NCBI GenBank assembly: GCA_947502145.1
Contig: CANMYO010000001.1
Coordinates: 1,357,501-1,421,500, forward strand
Length of the DNA: 64,000 nucleotides
Source: an uncultured Paracoccaceae bacterium
GTDB taxonomy: Bacteria; Pseudomonadota; Alphaproteobacteria; Rhodobacterales; Rhodobacteraceae
Direction of reading: 5' to 3'
Shown: piece by piece, positions 10,572-18,084 of the stretch
How positions within the stretch are numbered: the first letter of the stretch is position 1
Layout of the letters: each line of letters starts with the position of its first letter
Notes under the pieces: model-generated
Told to the model about the DNA's origin: nothing
The model's input: only the letters and a program-made list of their open reading frames with translations
Database searches by the model: none
Position numbers and translations under genes: made by a program

Positions 10572-12064
10572 CCGATCTAACGATTGGGCTCCTGTCGTTT
10601 CCTGCCCTCCTTACTCTCATTTTTCTGCGCGTCCCAATCGGACTTGCCATGTTCCTCGCCGGGTTAGTGGGGCTGATGATCGTTTCGGGCGGCACTGAGC
10701 TTCCATTTGCGCGACTGAAATCGGAAGCATTCACGACCTACGGAAACTACTCGCTCTCGATCATCCCAATGTTCTTGCTGATGGGGCAATTCGCGACGCT
10801 TGGCGGAATGTCACAGGCCCTGTTCAAGGCAGCAGAGGGCTTTCTGGGGCATCGAAAGGGTGGGGTTGCGATGGCGGCCGTGGGCGCCTGTGCGGGATTT
10901 GGCGCAATCTGTGGTTCATCATTGGCAACTGCAGCGACGATGGGGCGGGTCGCATTGCCTGAAATGAAGGAATACGGGTACTCCGGTGGCTTTTCGACCG
11001 CCACATTGGCCGCAGGGGGAACCTTGGGTATTCTGATCCCGCCCTCGGTGGTCCTGGTGATCTATGCAATCTTGACCGAACAAAACATTGCCAAGCTCTT
11101 TCTGGCCGCTTTTGTGCCGGGCATCATCGCGGCCCTCGGCTATATCATTGCGATTTCAATTTATGTCCGGCTGTTCCCAAAGGCCGCTGGAACAAAGGGG
11201 CGCGTGCCATACGTCGACCGCGTCAAAGCATTGATAGCAGTGTGGCCAGTGTTGCTGGTCTTTGGGCTTGTCGTCGGCGGCATCTACCGCGGCTGGTTTA
11301 CACCAACCGAAGGCGCGGCCGTTGGTGCGTTTGGGACGGGGCTGATTGCTTGGGCAAACGGTGGGCTGACCAGAACCAGTTTCGAAAACAGTATTTTGCA
11401 GACCGCCAGATCAACCGCGATGATTTTCTTCATCATTCTTGGGGCGGCATTCTACAATGGATTTTTGGCACTGACCCATGTGCCGCAGGAGATTGCCGAA
11501 TGGATTGTTTCGCAGGGCTTCATGCCGCTCGCGGTTTTGGGCTGCATTTTGATTTTCTATCTTTTTCTAGGTTGCCTGATGGACAGCCTGTCGATGATCC
11601 TGCTCACCATCCCGATATTCTGGCCGGTAATGCAGGAGTTGGATTTTGGCTTCGTGACAATGTTGGACTTGCAATCAGCCAAGCTGGCGATGCTTGTTGC
11701 GGATGGGGCAGAGATCAGCGCCGCACTGATTGCCGAAGCTCAAAATATCCTTGCCGCCGGGGAAGAGCTGTCTCGAGAACAGACCCGGGCGCTTGGCCTG
11801 CGTGGAGTCAGCGAAGGGGCGCTCAACCGAATCAATATCGAACAAACTGCGATATGGTTTGGCATATTGGTCCTGATCGTTGTCGAAGTGGGGCTGATCA
11901 CACCTCCCGTTGGAATGAATCTATTTATTATCAACGCGATGGACCGCGGCACCCCAATGACAGAAACTTACAAGGCGGTGCTGTTCTTTGTCGCATCAGA
12001 CGTCGCGCGTGTGCTCTTGCTTGTGACGTTTCCCGCGATTTCGCTCTTTCTGATTGGTTGGTGA
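10568..12064 (+). CDS. dctM: TRAP transporter large permease (DctM) with soluble insertion
   Basis: 498 residues against about 425-440 for ordinary DctM. It forms the sodium-coupled transport channel. Core motifs are intact: MFLLMGQFATLGGMS, GFGAICGSSLATAATMG, GGTLGILIPPSVVLVIYA, GCLMDSLSMILLTIPIF and GLITPPVGMNLFIINAM. Between the last two, about residues 362-424, lies an extra mostly hydrophilic, alanine-rich segment (ISAALIAEAQNILAAGEELS) not found in standard DctM. It starts at GTG 10568, overlapping the dctQ stop, and ends 3 bases before the glycosyltransferase. Confidence 0.94.
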   Translation: MTDLTIGLLSFPALLTLIFLRVPIGLAMFLAGLVGLMIVSGGTELPFARLKSEAFTTYGNYSLSIIPMFLLMGQFATLGGMSQALFKAAEGFLGHRKGGVAMAAVGACAGFGAICGSSLATAATMGRVALPEMKEYGYSGGFSTATLAAGGTLGILIPPSVVLVIYAILTEQNIAKLFLAAFVPGIIAALGYIIAISIYVRLFPKAAGTKGRVPYVDRVKALIAVWPVLLVFGLVVGGIYRGWFTPTEGAAVGAFGTGLIAWANGGLTRTSFENSILQTARSTAMIFFIILGAAFYNGFLALTHVPQEIAEWIVSQGFMPLAVLGCILIFYLFLGCLMDSLSMILLTIPIFWPVMQELDFGFVTMLDLQSAKLAMLVADGAEISAALIAEAQNILAAGEELSREQTRALGLRGVSEGALNRINIEQTAIWFGILVLIVVEVGLITPPVGMNLFIINAMDRGTPMTETYKAVLFFVASDVARVLLLVTFPAISLFLIGW

Positions 12065-12067
12065 ACC

Positions 12068-13291
12068 ATGACCGATCTCAAGACGGTGATCATCGTTTGT
12101 GATACAGCAAAAGTCGACGGCGGTTTGGGCAAAGTGGCCGTGACCTCTGCCATCGCACTTGCGAAACTAGGACTGTCGGTGGTGTACTTTTGCCCAACGT
12201 CAGGCGCTGATCCTGGCCTTGGCGCGGCTGGCGTGGACGTCATTTCGTTAGATCAGCAACCGGTCTCGGAGGATCCGCAAAAACTGCGCGGGATGTTGCG
12301 CGGGCTTTGGAACGCAACTGCGGCCCGGGCGCTAAAGGGGGTTTTGGACAGGCACGACCCCGCGTCCACGATCATCCACTGCCACGGATTTTCAAAAGCA
12401 CTTTCTCCGGCCATTGGTCCCGTCCTGACAAGCGGACCGTACCCTTGCGTCTACACAATGCATGAGTTCTTCTTATCTTGCCCCAATGGCGGTTTCTTCG
12501 ACTTTCCGCGCGCGGAAATATGCAGACGGAAGCCGCTGGGATTGTCCTGTCTGAGCACGAATTGTGATAGCCGTCATGGCGCGCACAAGGCGTGGCGATT
12601 GGCGCGACAGGCGATATTGCACGGTCCGGGTAAGCTTCCACGCGCTTTGCGAGACATTATCTACATTTCTGAAACGCAGAGAAAAGTGATGGCCCCTGCT
12701 GTCGGTCATGCGCGGCTACATCATGTCCCCAATCCGGTTGATTTTTCAGACAGCCAGCGTGTCGCGGTCGAAAATAACGATGTGTTCCTGTTTGTTGGTC
12801 GGCTCGAGCGCGACAAGGGGGGGCTGGAACTTGCTAAAGCGGCCAGAGCGGCAGGCGTTCGTGCCGTTTTTGTCGGTGCAGGCCGCGAAGAAAAGGCCAT
12901 TTGCGACATCCTGCCAGAGGTCGAAATCACGGGCTGGCTTTCACCGGAAGACGTATCGGCATGGTTGGGCCGGGCACGCTGCCTAGTTTTCCCCAGCCTC
13001 TGGTATGAATGCCAGCCGCTTGTCCCAATGGAGGCAATTCACAAAGGTGTTCCAGTCATCACAGGCCGATGGAATGCCGCGCAGGAAATTGTGACGCATA
13101 ATCGGACCGGTCTAATCTATGACCGCCCTGAAGACCTGCCAACAACATTGAAGATGATGGGTGCTGAGGTTGCGAAATCAATGTCGACCAAAGCCTACGC
13201 AAACCGTGCCAATGTTGGATCGACGCCAGAACAACACGCGCAAGACCTTTTGAAAGTCTATGCTGACACTATGTGTCATCATGCGCTTTAA
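12068..13291 (+). CDS. Family 4 glycosyltransferase
   Basis: 407 residues with a GT-B fold. The N-terminal domain holds the loop VDGGLGKVAVTSAIALAKLG and THEFF-like segment YTMHEFFLSCPNGG; the C-terminal donor-binding domain has FLFVGRLERDKGG and a late FPSLWYECQPLVPMEAI motif typical of GT4. Residues about 140-180 contain four cysteines (SCPNGG, AEICRR, LSCLSTNC), a pattern recurring in some capsule and O-antigen GT4 enzymes. It starts 3 bases after dctM, so it is probably cotranscribed. The sugar and acceptor are unknown. Confidence 0.9.
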   Translation: MTDLKTVIIVCDTAKVDGGLGKVAVTSAIALAKLGLSVVYFCPTSGADPGLGAAGVDVISLDQQPVSEDPQKLRGMLRGLWNATAARALKGVLDRHDPASTIIHCHGFSKALSPAIGPVLTSGPYPCVYTMHEFFLSCPNGGFFDFPRAEICRRKPLGLSCLSTNCDSRHGAHKAWRLARQAILHGPGKLPRALRDIIYISETQRKVMAPAVGHARLHHVPNPVDFSDSQRVAVENNDVFLFVGRLERDKGGLELAKAARAAGVRAVFVGAGREEKAICDILPEVEITGWLSPEDVSAWLGRARCLVFPSLWYECQPLVPMEAIHKGVPVITGRWNAAQEIVTHNRTGLIYDRPEDLPTTLKMMGAEVAKSMSTKAYANRANVGSTPEQHAQDLLKVYADTMCHHAL

Positions 13292-13355
13292 CATCGCTTC
13301 CACCTCAACAATCAGAAGAGTACGGTCTCCAGACCAATCTGATGAAAGAACAGTC

Positions 13356-14282
13356 ATGACTGATATTGTTTCGGTACGCGATTTGCGGAAGTCCTATGAA
13401 GATGGGTTTGAGGCCCTCAAGAATGTCAATCTGGACATCAAAGAAGGCGAGATTCTCGCTCTCTTGGGGCCAAATGGTGCTGGAAAAACCACTTTGATTT
13501 CAACAATTTGCGGAATCACATTGGCGACATCCGGATCAATTTCGGTCGGCGGATATGATACGGTCAATGAATTCCGTGCGGCCCGGGCGCTGATCGGTCT
13601 TGTCCCGCAAGAGGTGAACCTGGAGCCATTTGAAACGGTCATCAACACGGTTCGGTTTACACGCGGACTTTTTGGCAAGCCAGCTGATGATGCCTACATT
13701 GACAAAATTCTTGATCAGTTGTCACTCAGTGACAAGAAGAACGCGAAAATCATGATGCTGTCTGGCGGAATGAAACGCCGGGTCCTGATCGCCAAGGCGC
13801 TTTCACATGAGCCGCGCGTGCTATTTCTGGACGAACCGACGGCAGGTGTTGATGTCGAACTTCGCAAAGACATGTGGGACGTCGTTTCCGGCCTCAAGGA
13901 AAGCGGTGTCACAATCATTTTGACAACGCATTATATTGAAGAGGCAGAGGCTATCGCTGATCGGATTGGCGTTATCAGCAAGGGTGAAATTCTATTGGTT
14001 CAGGACAAGTCCGAATTGATGGCTCAAATGGGCAAGAAAGAGCTTCGCATAGAGTTGTCTGATCCGATCACCGACATTCCAGCAGAACTGCAAGACTATG
14101 GGCTTGCGTTGGCTGATGCTGGCCAGACACTGACTTATACCTATGACACCCGGGGGAGCCGGACGGGGATCAGGACGCTCTTGAATGATCTGTCCGAGGC
14201 AGGACTACAGATGGCCGACTTGCAAACACAGCAAAGTAGCCTCGAGGATATTTTCGTCGGACTCGTAAAGGAAACGACATGA
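13356..14282 (+). CDS. ABC transporter ATP-binding protein (ABC-2 exporter type)
   Basis: 308 residues from ATG 13356; the frame is open upstream but the family N-terminus fits [17 protein letters not shown]. It shows Walker [10 protein letters not shown] near residue 37, signature LSGGMKRRV near 132, Walker [12 protein letters not shown], and the H-loop [10 protein letters not shown]. The last 80 residues are a regulatory tail. It overlaps the permease gene by 4 bases (ATGA). The pair resembles E. coli YadG/YadH, whose substrate is not known; export of a glycan or lipid made by the preceding glycosyltransferase is only inference. Confidence 0.93.
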   Translation: MTDIVSVRDLRKSYEDGFEALKNVNLDIKEGEILALLGPNGAGKTTLISTICGITLATSGSISVGGYDTVNEFRAARALIGLVPQEVNLEPFETVINTVRFTRGLFGKPADDAYIDKILDQLSLSDKKNAKIMMLSGGMKRRVLIAKALSHEPRVLFLDEPTAGVDVELRKDMWDVVSGLKESGVTIILTTHYIEEAEAIADRIGVISKGEILLVQDKSELMAQMGKKELRIELSDPITDIPAELQDYGLALADAGQTLTYTYDTRGSRTGIRTLLNDLSEAGLQMADLQTQQSSLEDIFVGLVKETT

Positions 14283-15040
14283 ACTTCACCGCTGTCGCAG
14301 CGATTTACAGGTTTGAAATGGCGCGGTTTTTCCGAACGATTGCGCAATCGCTATTCTCGCCGGTTCTATCGACGTCACTGTACTTTGTCGTGTTCGGCGC
14401 GGCGATTGGTGGCCGTATCCAAGAAGTAGAAGGTGTCAGCTATGGTGCCTTTATTGTGCCCGGCTTAATCATGCTGTCGATCATGACACAGGCCACATCG
14501 AACGCCAGCCTGGGGATCTATTTTCCAAAGTTCATTGGCACAATCTACGAATTGCTGTCCGCACCTGTAAATTTTCTAGAGATTACGGCCGGCTACGTTG
14601 GTGCTGCCGCGACAAAGGCTTTGTTCATCGGCATCGTTATTCTGGCGACCGCCTATCTGTTTGTGGACATTCAAATCGCTCACCCGATTGCGATGGTTGC
14701 GTTCCTGTTGATGACTTGCTTCAGTTTCGCGTTGCTTGGGTTCATCATCGGCATCTGGGCCGGAAGTTTTGAACAGCTGCAATTGATCCCATTGCTGGTG
14801 ATTACACCGCTCGTGTTTCTGGGCGGTTCGTTCTATTCCATCACGATGTTGCCGCCCATTTGGCAGACCGTCACCTTGTTCAATCCGGTTGTATACCTGA
14901 TATCCGGCTTCCGCTGGGCCTTCTTTGGAACCTCTGATGTCAGTATTGGTGTGTCACTGTTTGCAGTGTTCCTGTTCATGAGCGCCTGCCTGACAGCGAT
15001 TTGGTGGATTTTCCGCACAGGTTGGCGCATTCGGCAGTAA
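14279..15040 (+). CDS. ABC-2 type transporter permease
   Basis: 253 residues, six predicted membrane segments, and the ABC-2 features [20 protein letters not shown] and [15 protein letters not shown] in the last third. YadH/NodJ-like. Its start codon overlaps the stop of the ATPase gene, so the two subunits are translated together and should form a homodimeric channel with two ATPase copies in the inner membrane. Confidence 0.92.
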   Translation: MNFTAVAAIYRFEMARFFRTIAQSLFSPVLSTSLYFVVFGAAIGGRIQEVEGVSYGAFIVPGLIMLSIMTQATSNASLGIYFPKFIGTIYELLSAPVNFLEITAGYVGAAATKALFIGIVILATAYLFVDIQIAHPIAMVAFLLMTCFSFALLGFIIGIWAGSFEQLQLIPLLVITPLVFLGGSFYSITMLPPIWQTVTLFNPVVYLISGFRWAFFGTSDVSIGVSLFAVFLFMSACLTAIWWIFRTGWRIRQ

Positions 15041-15091
15041 CGTTCCCGTTGCGCCCTTGTTGCCGCCGTGGTTGCGGCCTAAGTCTGGGAC

Positions 15092-15886
15092 ATGAGAAAC
15101 CTCATCCCCTTCATGAAGTCGAACCCCGCCGTGAATGTGATCCGCCTCCAAGGCGCGATTAGCAACAGTGGTCAGGGGCTTGATGATCCATCGCTTGCCG
15201 TCGTCATCGAAAAGGCATTTCGCAAGGGAAAGCCTGCCGCGGTCGCACTGCAGATTAATTGCCCGGGTGGATCGCCTGTCCAGTCGTCATTGATCGCATC
15301 ACGGATCCGACGCCTGTCAGAGGAGAAGGACGTACCCGTCTACGCCTTTGTTGAAGATGTGGCTGCATCTGGTGGGTACTGGTTGGCGGTTGCAGCAGAC
15401 GAAATCTATGCCGATGCGGGCAGCATTGTAGGATCAATCGGGGTGATCTCTGCCGGATTTGGGGTGAACCAGTTTATTGAACAGCACGGTATTGAACGCC
15501 GCGTCCATACCGCTGGAAAATCCAAGTCTATGCTGGATCCGTTTCAAAAGGAAAAACCCGCGGACGTGAAACGGCTCAAGGGATGGCTGGATGATCTGCA
15601 CGCAATCTTTATCGACCACGTGAAGTCGCGGCGTGCTGCAAAGCTGGCTGACAACCCCGACCTGTTCAACGGCGAAGTCTACATCGGACAGAAGGCTGTT
15701 GATCAGGGGCTGATTGACGGGCTGGATCATCTTGTCCCGTTCATGAAGGGAAAATTCGGCGATGAAGTCCGCTTCCGTCGGTTTGGCCCGCGCAAATCTC
15801 TGTTCCAGCGCATCGGGGCTAGCATGCTGGTGTCAGCAGTTTCCAGTTTGGAAGAGCGTGCGGCCTTTGCGCGTTTTGGGCTCTAA
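15092..15886 (+). CDS. S49 family (SppA/SohB-like) serine peptidase
   Basis: 264 residues. S49 peptidases cut signal peptides and membrane-protein fragments with a Ser-Lys dyad. The serine lies in AFVEDVAASGGYWLAVAADE near residue 93 and the lysine in TAGKSKSMLDPF near 145. There is no long N-terminal membrane anchor, only a short hydrophobic stretch, so it corresponds to a single-domain short form. It starts a closely packed set: 55-residue membrane protein, antiporter and SDR. Confidence 0.92.
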   Translation: MRNLIPFMKSNPAVNVIRLQGAISNSGQGLDDPSLAVVIEKAFRKGKPAAVALQINCPGGSPVQSSLIASRIRRLSEEKDVPVYAFVEDVAASGGYWLAVAADEIYADAGSIVGSIGVISAGFGVNQFIEQHGIERRVHTAGKSKSMLDPFQKEKPADVKRLKGWLDDLHAIFIDHVKSRRAAKLADNPDLFNGEVYIGQKAVDQGLIDGLDHLVPFMKGKFGDEVRFRRFGPRKSLFQRIGASMLVSAVSSLEERAAFARFGL

Positions 15887-15887
15887 C

Positions 15888-16055
15888 GTGTTAATCAAGA
15901 TCGCCACGATTTTTTTGGCTTTCATAGCCGTCTTGGCCATGTTCGGGAAAGTGCGCTTTCCCGGGCAAGATAAGCTGGCAGCGGCAAAGTGTTCAAATTG
16001 CGGAAGATACCGCATAGGTAAAGGCGTCTGTGCCTGCAGACGGGGAAAAAAATAA
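15888..16055 (+). CDS. Small membrane protein with C-terminal zinc-ribbon-like cysteines
   Basis: 55 codons from GTG 15888, one base after the peptidase stop. The first 22 residues are one hydrophobic helix (IATIFLAFIAVLAMFGKV). The rest is basic and carries CSNCGRYRIGKGVCAC, four cysteines spaced like a half zinc ribbon. Its TAA overlaps the ATG of the antiporter (TAATG), which supports real translation. Function unknown; coupling suggests a role with the S49 peptidase or the antiporter. Confidence 0.72.
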   Translation: MLIKIATIFLAFIAVLAMFGKVRFPGQDKLAAAKCSNCGRYRIGKGVCACRRGKK

Positions 16056-17023
16056 TGCCAGACATGTTCGGCCCGCTACAAGAATGGATAAACGTCCTGC
16101 TTGGGCTGGTCATCCTTTTGCTTGCCGGCGACAGTTTGGTCAAAGGTGCGGTGAATATGTCCTTGCGGCTGGGTGTTCCGGCGCTGATCGTGTCGCTGAC
16201 AATCGTTGCATTTGGCACCTCAGCACCTGAGCTCCTGATCTCGATTCAGGCCATTCTAGACGGGGTACCGGGCATTGCGCTGGGCAATGTCGTTGGATCA
16301 AACACGGCAAACGTCCTGCTTGTTCTGGGCATACCTGCCCTTCTGGCCACCATGCATACGTCCGAGTGCAACACGCGAAAAAGCTATCTGCAGATGATCG
16401 CGGCGACTTTGCTGTTCATTGCGCTGTGCTTTACAGGAGTACTGGCTTGGTGGAGCGGACTCATTCTATTGGCGGCTCTCTCGGCAATGCTTGGCCATGC
16501 CATGCTTGAGGTCAAACGCCACAGGCGAGCCTGTTCGGGCATCGACGGAGAAGAAGTTGAAGGCGCAGATCCGAGCCTTGGCTGGGGCAAGATTGTGCTT
16601 TTTCTCGTACTCGGATTGATTGGCCTGCCCCTGGGCGCCAACCTCCTTGTTGATGGGGCAACGACAATTGCCCGAAACTATGGGATCAGCGAAACCGTGA
16701 TCGGATTGACGCTCGTTGCAATTGGGACATCGTTGCCAGAGCTGGCCACGACCGTGATGGCCGCAATGCGTCGGCAGGCCGATGTGGCCTTGGGAAATGT
16801 CATCGGCTCAAACATGTTCAATCTGTTGGGGATCATTGGTATTGCAGCTTTGGTTGGTCCAATCCCGGTTGATCCACAATTTCTGATGTTTGACCTTTGG
16901 GTCATGTTGGGTGCGTCCCTGCTGTTGATTCCGTTTGTGTTCTTCAGGAAAGATATCACCCGGATCTGGGGCGTTATCCTGTCGATTGCCTATGTCACCT
17001 ATCTGGTCGTGGTGTTGGTGTGA
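16055..17023 (+). CDS. Calcium/sodium antiporter (YrbG-type, CaCA family)
   Basis: 322 residues. Two inverted sodium-calcium exchanger halves are plain. The alpha-1 repeat reads IVAFGTSAPELLISI and GNVVGSNTANVLLVLG, and the alpha-2 repeat VAIGTSLPELATTV and GNVIGSNMFNLLGI, including the ion-binding Glu and Asn. About ten membrane segments with a hydrophilic loop near 160-185. The product exchanges cytoplasmic calcium for sodium or protons. Overlaps both neighbours by a base or more. Confidence 0.94.
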   Translation: MPDMFGPLQEWINVLLGLVILLLAGDSLVKGAVNMSLRLGVPALIVSLTIVAFGTSAPELLISIQAILDGVPGIALGNVVGSNTANVLLVLGIPALLATMHTSECNTRKSYLQMIAATLLFIALCFTGVLAWWSGLILLAALSAMLGHAMLEVKRHRRACSGIDGEEVEGADPSLGWGKIVLFLVLGLIGLPLGANLLVDGATTIARNYGISETVIGLTLVAIGTSLPELATTVMAAMRRQADVALGNVIGSNMFNLLGIIGIAALVGPIPVDPQFLMFDLWVMLGASLLLIPFVFFRKDITRIWGVILSIAYVTYLVVVLV

Positions 17024-17802
17024 TGGCTGGCGCCTTGGTCACAGGTGGCGGTGCACGGCTTGGGCGGGCTATGGCGCTTTACCTTGCGCAACGCGGTTTT
17101 GATGTTGCTATCCATTACGCCACTTCATCGGATGGTGCCGTAAAGACAGCTGACGACATACGGGGTATCGGGCGCAACGCCGTGACGCTTCAGGCCGACT
17201 TGCTTGATGAAGCCGCGACGCAAGAGCTATTCCCGCGAGCTCTTGATGCGCTGGGCGTTCCATTCACATGCCTGATAAATAACGCATCTGTCTTTGAATA
17301 TGACAATCTGAAAACCGCAACGCGCGAAAGTTGGGACCGTCACCTTGATAGCAACCTGCGCGCCCCGTTCGTTTTGACGCAGGCGCTGGCGGAACAGATT
17401 CCGGATCCGTTGATTGATGAAATGGGAGAGCCCATCGCGCAGGGGCTTGTTGTGAATATGCTGGACCAGCGGATCCGAAAGCTGACGCCGGAATTTATGA
17501 CCTACACGATTGCAAAAACCGGCCTTTGGACACTGACCCAAACAGCAGCGCAAGCCTTGGCTCCGAGATTGCGTGTAAATGGGATCGGTCCCGGCCCAAC
17601 ATTGCGGGGACATCGTCAGTCACAGGCGCATTTTGATGCCCAGCGAAAAGCTACGATTCTCAAGCGCGGCGCGGATAAAGAGGGCATTGTCGCTGCACTT
17701 GGATATCTTCTGGATGCGAAGGCGGTGACAGGCCAGATGATCGCCGTTGACGGTGGTCAACACCTTGGGTGGGAAACACCGGACGTTCTTGGCGTTGAAT
17801 AG
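17023..17802 (+). CDS. SDR oxidoreductase resembling pteridine reductase (PTR1/FolM-like)
   Basis: 259 residues from ATG 17023, overlapping the antiporter stop. Rossmann motif TGGGARLGRA, then HYATSSDGA where PTR1 has its NADPH-phosphate motif HYxRS, and CLINNAS. Instead of the usual catalytic Ser it has NMLD; the Asp lies 13 residues before Tyr of YTIAK, the same Asp-x12-Tyr-x3-Lys arrangement as protozoan PTR1. A pterin or dihydrofolate reductase role is therefore likely but inferred. The final VDGGQHLGW is also usual for this group. Confidence 0.85.
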   Translation: MAGALVTGGGARLGRAMALYLAQRGFDVAIHYATSSDGAVKTADDIRGIGRNAVTLQADLLDEAATQELFPRALDALGVPFTCLINNASVFEYDNLKTATRESWDRHLDSNLRAPFVLTQALAEQIPDPLIDEMGEPIAQGLVVNMLDQRIRKLTPEFMTYTIAKTGLWTLTQTAAQALAPRLRVNGIGPGPTLRGHRQSQAHFDAQRKATILKRGADKEGIVAALGYLLDAKAVTGQMIAVDGGQHLGWETPDVLGVE

Positions 17803-17923
17803 CCCAGCGTAAAGTTGTGCACCGCCGGGCTTGTCCGTCACAAACAATTTACATTTTCTTAATGATAACAGGTATTTGCATAGCTCTATCAAAAAAGTAC
17901 ATGTAAAACAAAGCCTTGCATGA

Positions 17924-17942
17924 TTGCCTAAAAATTAGGCAA
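17924..17942. promoter_or_regulatory. Perfect palindrome abutting a small frame before uvrC
   Basis: TTGCCTAA-aaa-TTAGGCAA, a perfect 8-base inverted repeat. Its right arm ends one base before an ATG at 17943 and contains the only SD-like AGG. It could be an operator or an RNA hairpin masking a start. No T run follows, so a terminator is less likely. Confidence 0.45.
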
Positions 17943-18083
17943 ATGGATGAATCCCCCGAAAAACTTAAAGAAATCCTCCGTTCTGCGAATTTGCCCACGG
18001 AGTTATCCACAGTTTCGGTGGATGCCTTTTATCTTGCTCAGCGCGGGTTATCGTTGCAGTTCAGACAGAATCAGATGCGGTAA
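17943..18083 (+). CDS. Putative 46-residue protein coupled to uvrC
   Basis: Starts ATG 17943 (MDESPEKLKEILRSANLPTE...) and ends TAA 18081-18083, one base before the uvrC ATG. Composition is ordinary for a soluble protein, with an acidic start and basic end, whereas the other frames here look random. No family recognised. The tight spacing to uvrC suggests either a small cotranslated protein or a leader peptide. A DnaA-box sequence (TTATCCACA, 18003-18011) falls inside it, possibly by chance. The ribosome site is weak. Confidence 0.5.
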   Translation: MDESPEKLKEILRSANLPTELSTVSVDAFYLAQRGLSLQFRQNQMR

Positions 18084-18084
18084 G

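Noticed and set aside
18003-18011. DnaA-box sequence TTATCCACA upstream of uvrC
   Set aside because: A single nine-base match is expected roughly by chance in a window this size and no others cluster with it.
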